This document shows positions 43,970-52,121 of a DNA stretch of 64,000 bases, in pieces. Each line of letters begins with the position of its first letter. Position 1 is the first letter of the stretch. This DNA is from TMED78 sp036337035. GTDB lineage: Bacteria; Pseudomonadota; Gammaproteobacteria; Steroidobacterales; Rariloculaceae. The stretch spans positions 20,296 through 84,295 of the forward strand of contig JAYZFC010000006.1 in NCBI GenBank assembly GCA_036337035.1, written 5' to 3'. A program made the translations under genes and the position numbers. The notes under the pieces were generated by a model, which ran no database searches, was not told the origin of the DNA, and saw only the letters and a list, made by a program, of their open reading frames with translations.

Positions 43970-44898
43970 GAAGAATTAGAGTGGCTGTTATAGGAGCAGG
44001 TTATTTGGGTCGTTTTCATGCCTTAAAATATAATGAAATTAAAAATACTGAATTAATATCGGTCTGTGATATCAATAAAGAAGCTGCTATATCTTTAGCT
44101 AAAGAATGTAATACAAATTTTTGCCATGACTACAAATCACTAATCAATAAAGTTGATGCTGTTACAATAGCGGCAACTACCTCTGCACACTTTGAAATAG
44201 CCAAGTTCTTTCTTACAAAGGGCATACATTCATTAGTGGAAAAACCGATTACAGAAAATAGCTCCGAAGGTAAAGAATTGATAGCAATAGCAAAATCTAG
44301 CAATGCAAAACTTCAAGTAGGTCATATAGAGAGGTTTAATCCTGCATTTACTTCGGTTAAAAAAAAGCTTGGTAACACTAAATTCATAGAATGCCACAGA
44401 CTAGCGCCTTTTAACAAAAGGGGGTGTGATGTTAATGTAGTGCACGACCTTATGATTCATGATCTGGATGTAATACTCTCATTAGTCAAAAGTACACCAA
44501 AAATAATATCAGCATCGGGAGTTAAAATACTTACTGACAGTATTGATATAGCCAACGCAAGAATTGAATTTAACAATGGAACGGTGGTTAATGCCACCGC
44601 TTCAAGAGTTACAAACTCAATGCAAAGGAAGTTTAGAATATTTAAAGAGAATCAATATATTTCTATAGATTTTGGAGAAAGAAAAATAAAGTTAATCAAC
44701 TCTATTGCAGGAAGGCTTGAAGAAGAGTCATGGCGCCTAGATAAAATAGACGCACTCGAAGAAGAGGTAAGCTCTTTTATATCATCTATACAAAATAATA
44801 CGCCGTGTAAGGTATCTGGAGAAGATGGGGTTGCAGCACTTATGCTTGCTGAAAAAATATTAGAAGATATAGATAAGAGAAATCAAAAAACAAACTAG
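43966..44898 (+). CDS. Gfo/Idh/MocA-family dehydrogenase, GnnA-like
   Basis: The 310-residue product has an N-terminal Rossmann fold (VIGAGYLGRFHALKY), the EKP motif in HSLVEKPITEN, GHIERFNPAF, and the family histidines in VVHDLMIHDLDVIL. Its direct coupling to lpxA (ATGA overlap) is the arrangement of gnnA in Acidithiobacillus ferrooxidans. There GnnA oxidises UDP-GlcNAc at C3 so that the transaminase GnnB can make UDP-GlcNAc3N. No gnnB is adjacent here. The function is inferred from context and should be held as likely, not proven. The end overlaps convergent ntrC by four bases. Confidence 0.75.
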   Translation: MRRIRVAVIGAGYLGRFHALKYNEIKNTELISVCDINKEAAISLAKECNTNFCHDYKSLINKVDAVTIAATTSAHFEIAKFFLTKGIHSLVEKPITENSSEGKELIAIAKSSNAKLQVGHIERFNPAFTSVKKKLGNTKFIECHRLAPFNKRGCDVNVVHDLMIHDLDVILSLVKSTPKIISASGVKILTDSIDIANARIEFNNGTVVNATASRVTNSMQRKFRIFKENQYISIDFGERKIKLINSIAGRLEEESWRLDKIDALEEEVSSFISSIQNNTPCKVSGEDGVAALMLAEKILEDIDKRNQKTN

Positions 44899-46283
44899 CC
44901 TTGCTTTATGCCCATCGCCTTAATCTTGCGGGTTAAAGTATTTCTTCCCCACCCAAGCAATTTTGCAGCCTCTAACTTCTTTCCTCCAACCTTTTTAAGA
45001 GCGGCTTTAATAAGTATTTGTTCAATTATAGGTATAACTTCATCTAATAAAGGCTTATTACGTTCTCTTGAAAGCTCGCTTGTTACCCATTCAGACAATC
45101 CTTTGGACCAGCCGTTACTTTCATGAGGCTCCTGCGATTGCTGGAGAGGAATCTCTTCTGGCAAAACGCTTTGCCCGGCTGCGGTAACAGCAACCCTCCT
45201 ACAAATATTAATTAATTCTCTAACATTACCAGGCCAGCTATATGTCTCTAAAAAAGAAAGCGCCTCTTCTGTAAAAAGTTTAGGACTAATATCTAGCTCA
45301 TGAGAAGCTTGCTTTAAATAATAATTAGCTAGAGAAGCAATATCTTCATCCCTGTCTCGAAGAGAGGGCACCTCTATGGACATAACATTAAGCCTATAAT
45401 ACAAGTCTTCTCTAAAAGATCCGTTCTCAACTAACTTAAAGAGATTTTTATTTGTAGCTGCAATAACTCTAACATCAACTTTAATCGACTTGAGCCCTCC
45501 TACCCTAAAAAACTCACTTTCAGCTAACACCCTCAAAAGTCTAGCCTGAAGATCTAGGGACATATCCCCTATCTCATCCAAAAATAAAGTACCTCCATTA
45601 GCTTGCTCAAATCTCCCAATACGTAATTTTTCAGCCCCTGTAAATGATCCTTTTTCGTGGCCAAACAACTCTGACTCTAATAGGTCAGCTACAAAAGCTG
45701 ATGTATTGAGAGGTATAAAAGGCTCTCTCGCTCTTGGAGAGTTTTCATGTAAAGATTTTGCTACTAGCTCCTTTCCCGTGCCTGATTCACCAGTAATTAA
45801 AACATTCATACTAGAATGAGAAAGCCTCCCTATAGCTCTAAAAACTTCTTGCATCGCTGGCGCCTTTCCAATCATCTTTGGTATAGAGCTATCATCAGCA
45901 ACAACCTTATACGGAGTTTGTTTAGCTGCCCTTAAAATAATTGATACAGCGTCATTTATATCAAAAGGTTTTGGTAGATACTCAAAAGCACCTCTTTGAT
46001 ATGAAGAAACAGCGTTGTCCAAATCAGAATGAGCTGTAATAACAATTACTGGTATATTAGAATGGTCCTCTGATATTTTTTTTAAAATATCAAATCCAGA
46101 AATATCTGGCATTCTTATATCAGTAATTATTACATTTGGTGTAGATTTCTTTAGGCTTTTGAAAAAATCCTCTCCTCTTGAAAAAGATCTAGTAGCAAGC
46201 CCTGCTTGTGACAAAGACTCTTCAAGAACCCACCTTATTGATTCATCATCATCTATAATCCATGCCTGATTCTCTTTTCTCAA
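44895..46283 (-). CDS. ntrC: Nitrogen regulation response regulator NtrC
   Basis: Sigma-54 activator of nitrogen-scavenging genes. The 462-residue product has a receiver domain with Asp55 in VIITDIRMPD. The AAA+ domain has Walker A GESGTGKE and Walker B GGTLFLDEIGDM. The C-terminal Fis-like helix-turn-helix ends AAKLLGWGRNTLTRKIKAMGI. The sigma-54 contact loop reads GSFTGA rather than the common GAFTGA. Its start overlaps the ntrB stop (ATGA). Three matching NtrC palindromes lie upstream of glnA. Confidence 0.96.
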   Translation of the reverse strand: MRKENQAWIIDDDESIRWVLEESLSQAGLATRSFSRGEDFFKSLKKSTPNVIITDIRMPDISGFDILKKISEDHSNIPVIVITAHSDLDNAVSSYQRGAFEYLPKPFDINDAVSIILRAAKQTPYKVVADDSSIPKMIGKAPAMQEVFRAIGRLSHSSMNVLITGESGTGKELVAKSLHENSPRAREPFIPLNTSAFVADLLESELFGHEKGSFTGAEKLRIGRFEQANGGTLFLDEIGDMSLDLQARLLRVLAESEFFRVGGLKSIKVDVRVIAATNKNLFKLVENGSFREDLYYRLNVMSIEVPSLRDRDEDIASLANYYLKQASHELDISPKLFTEEALSFLETYSWPGNVRELINICRRVAVTAAGQSVLPEEIPLQQSQEPHESNGWSKGLSEWVTSELSRERNKPLLDEVIPIIEQILIKAALKKVGGKKLEAAKLLGWGRNTLTRKIKAMGIKQG

Positions 46284-47398
46284 CTTGGGCTTCCTTTTTC
46301 AGCTAAACATACCGGCAAAATTATGCTGAATACTGTTAAGCCTGGCTCTGAAGAAAACTCAATCAAACCTTCGTTTCTACTTATAAGATCCTGAGCAATA
46401 GTTAAGCCTAAGCCGGTTCCTGTGGCTTTTGAAGTAACCAGCGGATAAAAAATAGTTGGCTGCATCTCTTCAGGGATGCCTGGACCACTATCTTGTATCT
46501 CAAGTTTAACCACAAGCTTATGCTTGATGCCACCTAATGTATAATTTCTAAGAGTTCTAGTTTTAAACACTATCTTCCCTTCTTCTGATACTGCATATAA
46601 AGAATTTTTAACTATGTTTAGAGCTGCTTGTATAATTTGATCTTTATCTACATAAACAGATGGGATGCTTGGGTCATAATCCTTTACAATTTGAACTAGA
46701 GGCTTCTTCTCATTGTTTATTATCGCAATAACATACTCTGATATTTCATGAAGATTCAGCGTTTCTTTACTTGGTATTTTTCCAGTCCCTAAGGTTCTAT
46801 CTACCAAGTCAACGAGTCGATCGGCCTCATCTATAATAACGCTTGTATATTTTTTAAGATCAGGAGAAGGTAGCTTTCTTTCTAAAAGTTGTGCAGCGCC
46901 TCTTAGGCCTCCTAATGGATTTTTTACTTCATGAGCGAGCTGTTGGATAATCGTTCTGCTTAATTTTCTTTGATTGGCTAACTCTTCCTCTCTTTGAACA
47001 ATCTTGTCCCTTCTAACATCTTGAAGCTCTAATAATATAGAAGGCTTTTCAAAACCCTGGTCAAAAAAAGGAGTTACAAAACATGACAAAATAGCATGCT
47101 TGTTTTTTGTTTTAATACTTATTTCCCTTGATCGGTAGGCCATCTGATTATCTATTGCCTTTTTACAGAGCAAAGCCAGCTCTTTTGAATAAAAAACTTG
47201 GCCCTCTAGCGATAAGCCAACAGCCTTATCCTTGCTTATATCTAAAATATTTTCAGCTGAAGAATTAAGATGAGTAATAACCAATTCATGATTTAGGACA
47301 ACAAGAGCCGTTGCCATAAGATCAAAAACACTATCTAACCCCGTTAAAGAGATATCAAGACTATTTTCAGATCTATATGCATTTTGAGTTAAGGTCAT
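46280..47398 (-). CDS. ntrB: Nitrogen regulation sensor histidine kinase NtrB
   Basis: Soluble PII-controlled kinase/phosphatase of NtrC. The 372-residue product has an N-terminal PAS domain (VLNHELVITHLNSSAENIL), His156 in the H-box LAHEVKNPLGGLRGAAQ, the N-box NIVKNSLYAV, and the G boxes DSGPGIPEE and TGTGLGLTIAQ. There is no membrane segment. It follows glnA by 111 bases containing a strong hairpin and is coupled to ntrC. Confidence 0.95.
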   Translation of the reverse strand: MTLTQNAYRSENSLDISLTGLDSVFDLMATALVVLNHELVITHLNSSAENILDISKDKAVGLSLEGQVFYSKELALLCKKAIDNQMAYRSREISIKTKNKHAILSCFVTPFFDQGFEKPSILLELQDVRRDKIVQREEELANQRKLSRTIIQQLAHEVKNPLGGLRGAAQLLERKLPSPDLKKYTSVIIDEADRLVDLVDRTLGTGKIPSKETLNLHEISEYVIAIINNEKKPLVQIVKDYDPSIPSVYVDKDQIIQAALNIVKNSLYAVSEEGKIVFKTRTLRNYTLGGIKHKLVVKLEIQDSGPGIPEEMQPTIFYPLVTSKATGTGLGLTIAQDLISRNEGLIEFSSEPGLTVFSIILPVCLAEKGSPS

Positions 47399-47420
47399 AT
47401 CAATACCTATTAAATTAATA

Positions 47421-47456
47421 GAGCATCAGCAAGGCGGAGAAACCTTGCTGATGCTC
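47421..47456. terminator. Strong hairpin between glnA and ntrB
   Basis: A perfect 14-bp stem (GAGCATCAGCAAGG, 47421-47434, with its complement at 47443-47456) closes an 8-base loop. On the plus strand it is followed by TTTTCTTCTC, a proper intrinsic terminator for rightward transcription. On the minus strand, the direction of glnA and ntrB, the following bases are only AT-rich. It may be a partial terminator or an mRNA-stabilising structure that makes glnA expression exceed that of ntrBC, and it may block antisense transcription. Confidence 0.75.
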
Positions 47457-47509
47457 TTTTCTTCTCTTTACCCGCTTTGTTATGACTAATAATTAATAAC
47501 AAATAAGGG

Positions 47510-48919
47510 CTAGAGACTATAATACATATCAAACTCTACTGGATGTGTTGTCTTTCTCAATAGAGTGACATCATTCATCTTCAGATCTATATAGGCATCA
47601 ATACAATCATCAGATATAACATCTCCTACAGAAAGAAACTCCCTGTCTTTATCTAGCGCATTTAATGCCTCTTCAAAACTAAATGCGACAGTCGGAAGAG
47701 AGCGCTCATTTGATTCTGCTAGAGCAAATAAGTCATCGTCCGCTGCATCTCCAGGATGAATCTTGTTCTTTATTCCATCTAATCCAGCCATTAACATAGC
47801 AGTAAACGCAAAGTATGGATTAGCTGTAGAGTCTGGGAATCGCACTTCTATTCTCTTTGCTTTAGGGCCAGGAACAAAAGGAATCCTAATTGACGCAGAC
47901 CTATTCCTAGCAGAATATGCTAGAAATGTCGGGGCCTCGAAACCAGGCACAAGCCTTTTATAACTATTAGTTGATGCATTTGTAAAAGCATTAACTGCTT
48001 TCGCATGTTTCAATATTCCACCAATATAAAATAGCGCAGTCTCTGAAAGTCCATTATATGCATCTCCGCTAAAAAGGTTCTTACCTCCCTTAAACAACGA
48101 TTGATGAACATGCATACCATTACCATTATCGTCTACTAATGGCTTAGGCATAAAAGTGGCTGTCTTGCCATATGAATGAGCCACATTAAGCACAACATAT
48201 TTAAATATTTGCACAGCATCTGCTTTTCCTAACAATGTTCCAAATTTAGCACCAATTTCACACTGTCCCGCAGTAGCGACCTCATGGTGATGAACCTCTG
48301 ACTCTACGCCCATTTCGTCAAGCGCCAAGCACATTGCTGAACGAATATCGTGAAGAGAATCAACAGGAGGAACAGGAAAATATCCGCCCTTAACTTTTGG
48401 TCTATGCCCCGTGTTTCCATCTTCATAGTCTTTTGAAGAATGCCAAGCAGCCTCCATTGACTCAATTGCATAAAATGCGCCCTGCATACTTGCTGACCAC
48501 TTAACATCATCAAAAACAAAAAATTCATTTTCGGGACCAAAGAAAGCTTCATCTGCAATACCGGTTGATTTCATATATGCTTCTGCTCTTTTTGCTGCTG
48601 ATCTGGGACACCGCTCATAACCTTTCATAGTAATCGGGTCTACAACATCACATCTAACATTTAAAGTAGCCTCTTCAGAAAAAATATCTACAACAGCTGT
48701 TTCAGGATCAGGCATTAAAACCATATCTGACTCATGTATAGCTTTCCAACCATTTACTGATGAACCATCAAACATTTTTCCATTTTTAAAAAAATCTTCG
48801 TCTATTGCATGGCTTGGTAATGTAACATGCTGCTCTTTGCCTCTGGTATCAGAAAAGCGAAGGTCTAGAAATTTTATATTTTTCTCTTTTAAAGTATTTA
48901 ATACATCTTTAGGTGTCAT
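47510..48919 (-). CDS. glnA: Glutamine synthetase type I, with Phe at the adenylylation site
   Basis: Assimilates ammonium into glutamine. The 469-residue product has exactly the E. coli length and all main motifs (MFDGSSVNGWK, GPENEFFVFD, metal-binding HHEVATAGQCEIG, NGMHVHQSLF, RIPFVPGPKAKRIEVR). In the loop adenylylated by GlnE, E. coli reads KNLYDLPPEE; here the gapless equivalent is DDLFALAESN. Phe398 (E. coli Tyr397 without Met) therefore replaces the target tyrosine. Regulation by adenylylation should be impossible. Transcription is under a sigma-54 promoter with NtrC sites. Confidence 0.97.
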   Translation of the reverse strand: MTPKDVLNTLKEKNIKFLDLRFSDTRGKEQHVTLPSHAIDEDFFKNGKMFDGSSVNGWKAIHESDMVLMPDPETAVVDIFSEEATLNVRCDVVDPITMKGYERCPRSAAKRAEAYMKSTGIADEAFFGPENEFFVFDDVKWSASMQGAFYAIESMEAAWHSSKDYEDGNTGHRPKVKGGYFPVPPVDSLHDIRSAMCLALDEMGVESEVHHHEVATAGQCEIGAKFGTLLGKADAVQIFKYVVLNVAHSYGKTATFMPKPLVDDNGNGMHVHQSLFKGGKNLFSGDAYNGLSETALFYIGGILKHAKAVNAFTNASTNSYKRLVPGFEAPTFLAYSARNRSASIRIPFVPGPKAKRIEVRFPDSTANPYFAFTAMLMAGLDGIKNKIHPGDAADDDLFALAESNERSLPTVAFSFEEALNALDKDREFLSVGDVISDDCIDAYIDLKMNDVTLLRKTTHPVEFDMYYSL

Positions 48920-48986
48920 GATTTTTCTCCGTTTAGTTCAATTCGCCTCTACTAAGCCGTATAATGGAACAGTAGAGCTTTTTATA

Positions 48987-49002
48987 TGCATTATCTATGC
49001 CA
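48987..49002 (-). promoter_or_regulatory. Sigma-54 promoter of glnA
   Basis: Read on the minus strand, TGGCATAGATAATGCA matches the -24/-12 consensus TGGCAC-N5-TTGCW, with the GG and GC elements exactly ten bases apart. Transcription would begin near 48976, about 57 bases before the glnA ATG at 48919. The NtrC palindromes 60-200 bases upstream make this assignment strong. Confidence 0.85.
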
Positions 49003-49063
49003 GACGAAAAAGCAATATAGGCTAAAGCCTTAATATAAAATAAGGGTCTAAAAAACTAAATTA

Positions 49064-49080
49064 TGCACTAAATTAATGCA
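49064..49080. promoter_or_regulatory. NtrC-binding site 1 (imperfect)
   Basis: TGCACTAAATTAATGCA has the NtrC pattern TGCAC-N7-GTGCA with one changed base in the right half. It is the site nearest to the sigma-54 promoter. Confidence 0.65.
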
Positions 49081-49095
49081 AAAGTCAGTTTATTA

Positions 49096-49112
49096 TGCAC
49101 TTATATAGTGCA
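49096..49112. promoter_or_regulatory. NtrC-binding site 2
   Basis: TGCACTTATATAGTGCA has perfect TGCAC/GTGCA arms, 17 bases overall, the spacing of known enterobacterial NtrC sites. Its centre is 32 bases from that of site 1, three helical turns, so the two proteins would lie on one DNA face. Confidence 0.8.
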
Positions 49113-49166
49113 AATAATAAAATAGTGTTAAAAAACGCTAGTAATAGCTAATAAAATATAAATATC

Positions 49167-49183
49167 TGCACTATTATAGTGCA
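49167..49183. promoter_or_regulatory. NtrC-binding site 3
   Basis: TGCACTATTATAGTGCA has perfect seven-base arms (TGCACTA/TAGTGCA). It lies 71 bases from site 2 and only 37 bases before the glyS ATG, so NtrC bound here could also affect glyS transcription. Confidence 0.8.
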
Positions 49184-49220
49184 TAAATACTTAAAAGGCG
49201 CCAATAAGGGAGTTATCTAA

Positions 49221-50774
49221 ATGAGCCAAATGGATAAAATAATATCTCTATGTAAAAGAAGGGGGTTTATCTTCCCTAGTAGCGAAATATATGGGGGCCT
49301 AAATGGAAGCTGGGATTATGGTCCGCTCGGAGTCGAATTTAAAAACAACATTAAGTCTGCCTGGTGGAAAGATATGATATCTGGTCATGACGAAACTACT
49401 CAGCAAAAGGAAGCGCCATCATTATTTAATATGGTAGGCGTAGATGCCTCCATAATTATGAACCCGTCTGTTTGGGAAGCAAGTGGCCATGTCGGCGGCT
49501 TTAGTGACCCAATGGTTGACTGCAAGGAAACTAAAGGCAGATACAGAGCAGATCAATTAGTAATTTTCTGCATAGTATTAAAATCAACTAATGAAAGAGC
49601 CAATGAATATTACTATGCGTCGCAAGGAGACCCTAGCTCTTATTCTAAAAATCAATTATTAGAACAGCATAAAAAAAATTTAAGAAACATAATAAAAAAT
49701 ATTGATGACTATGATCTAGAGCTTAGACAAGACGCTTTATTAAATGATGAATTAAGAGGCCTTGTATTTGCTCCTGGATCAAAAAATCCAGGATCGCTAA
49801 CTGCCCCAAGAAACTTTAACTTAATGTTTGAAACCCATGTAGGAGCTCTAAAAAATCACTCAAGTCAGGCTTATCTTAGGCCTGAAACCGCTCAAGGAAT
49901 ATTTGTAAACTTTAAAAACATATGTGACACATCAAGAGTAAAAATACCATTCGGAATTGGACAAATAGGGAAGTCATTTAGAAATGAAATCAACCCAAGA
50001 AATTTTATTTTTAGAAGTAGAGAGTTTGAGCAGATGGAGATTGAGTTTTTTTGCGCTCCTGAAGAATCGAATTCTTGGTATGTTTTTTGGAGAGATAGAA
50101 GATACCAATGGTATAAAGACCTTGGCATAAAAAAAGAAAACTTAACTTTAAGGGATCATTCTGAAAAAGAATTAGCACACTATGCTAAAAGCTGTGCTGA
50201 TATTGAATATAAGTTTCCTTTTGGTATTAGCGAGCTAGAAGGCATAGCCAACCGCACTGATTATGACCTAAGGCAGCACATGGAGAGCAGCGGCAAAGAC
50301 TTAAGATATTTTGATGATCAAACAAAGGATGAGAACAAAAAAAGGTTTTTGCCATATGTAATAGAGCCCTCTGCTGGGGCTGATCGAGCCTTTCTTGCCT
50401 TCCTTTGTGATGCATATACAGAAGATGAGGTTCAAGGGGAAGAAAGAACTGTTCTAAAAATTAGCCCAAGGCTATCGCCTATAAAAGTGGCCATATTGCC
50501 ATTAGTAAAAAAAGATGGCATGCCTGAAAAAGCAATGAATATATATCAAAAAATAAAAAAAGTTTTCCCTGCTTATTATGATTCAGGAGGTGCTATTGGT
50601 AGGAGATACAGAAGACAGGATGAAATTGGGACCCCATTCTGTATAACCATTGATGGAGAATCATTATCCAAAGAAACAGTAACGATTAGAGACAGAGATA
50701 CATGTAAACAACAGCGCATACATCACAAAGAAATTATTGAGTTTGTAGAAAGTTCTATAGACTCTTCTCGTTAA
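49221..50774 (+). CDS. glyS: Glycyl-tRNA synthetase, homodimeric alpha2 type
   Basis: Charges tRNA-Gly. The 517-residue product is the single-chain class IIa form. It has KRRGFIFPSSEIYGG, GSWDYGPLGVEFKNN, WEASGHVGGFSDPMVDCK, RPETAQGIFVNFKN, FGIGQIGKSFRNEINPR and the C-terminal anticodon-binding domain. Most gammaproteobacteria use the unrelated-looking alpha2beta2 GlyQ/GlyS enzyme. In Pseudomonas glyQS sits next to gmhB-plsC-gyrB, exactly where this gene lies. AAGGGAG eight bases upstream supports the ATG at 49221. The 301-base gap before it holds NtrC sites and the glnA promoter. Confidence 0.95.
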   Translation: MSQMDKIISLCKRRGFIFPSSEIYGGLNGSWDYGPLGVEFKNNIKSAWWKDMISGHDETTQQKEAPSLFNMVGVDASIIMNPSVWEASGHVGGFSDPMVDCKETKGRYRADQLVIFCIVLKSTNERANEYYYASQGDPSSYSKNQLLEQHKKNLRNIIKNIDDYDLELRQDALLNDELRGLVFAPGSKNPGSLTAPRNFNLMFETHVGALKNHSSQAYLRPETAQGIFVNFKNICDTSRVKIPFGIGQIGKSFRNEINPRNFIFRSREFEQMEIEFFCAPEESNSWYVFWRDRRYQWYKDLGIKKENLTLRDHSEKELAHYAKSCADIEYKFPFGISELEGIANRTDYDLRQHMESSGKDLRYFDDQTKDENKKRFLPYVIEPSAGADRAFLAFLCDAYTEDEVQGEERTVLKISPRLSPIKVAILPLVKKDGMPEKAMNIYQKIKKVFPAYYDSGGAIGRRYRRQDEIGTPFCITIDGESLSKETVTIRDRDTCKQQRIHHKEIIEFVESSIDSSR

Positions 50775-50789
50775 GGCTAACCAATTTAT

Positions 50790-51380
50790 ATGTCTGCCTT
50801 TGATAGAGAAATAAGAAAGGAATATCTCCATAGTAAGTTAATTATTTTAGACAGAGATGGAGTAATTAACAAAAACTCTAAAAGCTATATTAAAAACAAA
50901 AATGAATGGAATCCTATTGAAGGGAGCATCAAAGCCATATCTAGGCTTAGCAAACATGGATTTAAAATCTTGGTGGTTACTAATCAATCAGGAATAGGAA
51001 GAGGTCTATTTAACAAACATGACCTAGATGAAATTCATTTAAAAATGTCCTCAGCAATACGATCTATGGACGGCCACATTGAAGGAATATATTATTGCCC
51101 TCATAAACCCGAGGATGGCTGTAATTGCCGGAAACCAAAAACTGGGTTGATAGACAAAATAGAAAAAAAACTAAATATCAAAGTAGAAAAAGCTATACTG
51201 ATCGGCGACAGCATGTCAGATATAATATTAGCTAATAGTATTAATGCTCTACCAATCCTATTAAAAACAGGTAATGGAAAATCAACGCTTAAAAAGCTAA
51301 AAAACACTGATATCAGATATTTATGTTTTGATAATTTAGCAGAAGCAACAAAAGCTATACTAAAGCTAGAAATGCTATAG
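50790..51380 (+). CDS. gmhB: D-glycero-beta-D-manno-heptose-1,7-bisphosphate 7-phosphatase
   Basis: HAD-family phosphatase in ADP-heptose synthesis for the LPS inner core. The 196-residue product has the nucleophile motif LDRDGVIN, VVTNQSGIGRG, the zinc-binding loop CPHKPEDGCNCRKP and the acidic LIGDSMSDI. It lies 15 bases after glyS and 9 before plsC, the Pseudomonas-type order. It implies that LPS heptose is made. Confidence 0.93.
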   Translation: MSAFDREIRKEYLHSKLIILDRDGVINKNSKSYIKNKNEWNPIEGSIKAISRLSKHGFKILVVTNQSGIGRGLFNKHDLDEIHLKMSSAIRSMDGHIEGIYYCPHKPEDGCNCRKPKTGLIDKIEKKLNIKVEKAILIGDSMSDIILANSINALPILLKTGNGKSTLKKLKNTDIRYLCFDNLAEATKAILKLEML

Positions 51381-51389
51381 GACTAAAAA

Positions 51390-52115
51390 ATGAGATTTTT
51401 AGAATTCATTAGGTCTGTAATATTTTCATTATATCTCTTCATATCTATACCTGCTTTTGGAGCTTTTATCATATTACTACCAATTCTATTTTTTAGGCCG
51501 TCCTTTAAATATGAAGTTGCTCGAGCTTGGTCTCAATCTGTTTTGCTAGCACTAAAAATAATTTGTGAAATTGAATATGAGATCAGGGGACTAGAAAACT
51601 TACCTAAAAAAAACTGTATAATCCTTTGTAAGCATTCTTCTACTTGGGAAACAATTGCCCTTTTTAGCCTTTTCCCAAAACAGACCTGGGTAATTAAAAA
51701 AGAAATCCTGCTTCTTCCTATTTTTGGACAATTGATATTGCTATTTAAGCCTATCCCAATAGATAGAAGCGCCGGTAAAAAAGCAGTAGAAAAGGTTATC
51801 CATTACGGAAAGAAGCGCTTAAAGCAAGGACTGTTCGTTGTTATTTTCCCAGAGGGAACTAGAACAACCTACCCTGCTGCAGGAAGATATGGGCTAGGTG
51901 GATCAATATTATCATTGCACTCAGGGTCGCCTATCGTTCCTGTTGCACATGATGCTGGAAAATATTGGCCTAGAAATAAAATATTGAAAAAAAAGGGAAA
52001 AATTAAAATCACAATAGGTAAACCTATCCATCCTAAGCCAAATGATGATCCAGAAAAAATAATGGGAATTGTAAAAACATGGATAGAAGGAGAAATTAAA
52101 AACTCTTCAGCTTAG
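51390..52115 (+). CDS. plsC: 1-acyl-sn-glycerol-3-phosphate acyltransferase
   Basis: Acylates lysophosphatidic acid to phosphatidic acid. The 241-residue product has an N-terminal membrane segment (residues about 8-32). The acyltransferase block I is KHSSTWET, an H-x4-E form instead of the usual H-x4-D, which I believe occurs in this subgroup. PIDRS and block III FPEGTRT follow. It is the neighbour of gyrB in Pseudomonas as well. The end converges on gyrB with a 6-base gap. Confidence 0.92.
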   Translation: MRFLEFIRSVIFSLYLFISIPAFGAFIILLPILFFRPSFKYEVARAWSQSVLLALKIICEIEYEIRGLENLPKKNCIILCKHSSTWETIALFSLFPKQTWVIKKEILLLPIFGQLILLFKPIPIDRSAGKKAVEKVIHYGKKRLKQGLFVVIFPEGTRTTYPAAGRYGLGGSILSLHSGSPIVPVAHDAGKYWPRNKILKKKGKIKITIGKPIHPKPNDDPEKIMGIVKTWIEGEIKNSSA

Positions 52116-52121
52116 TGAAAA

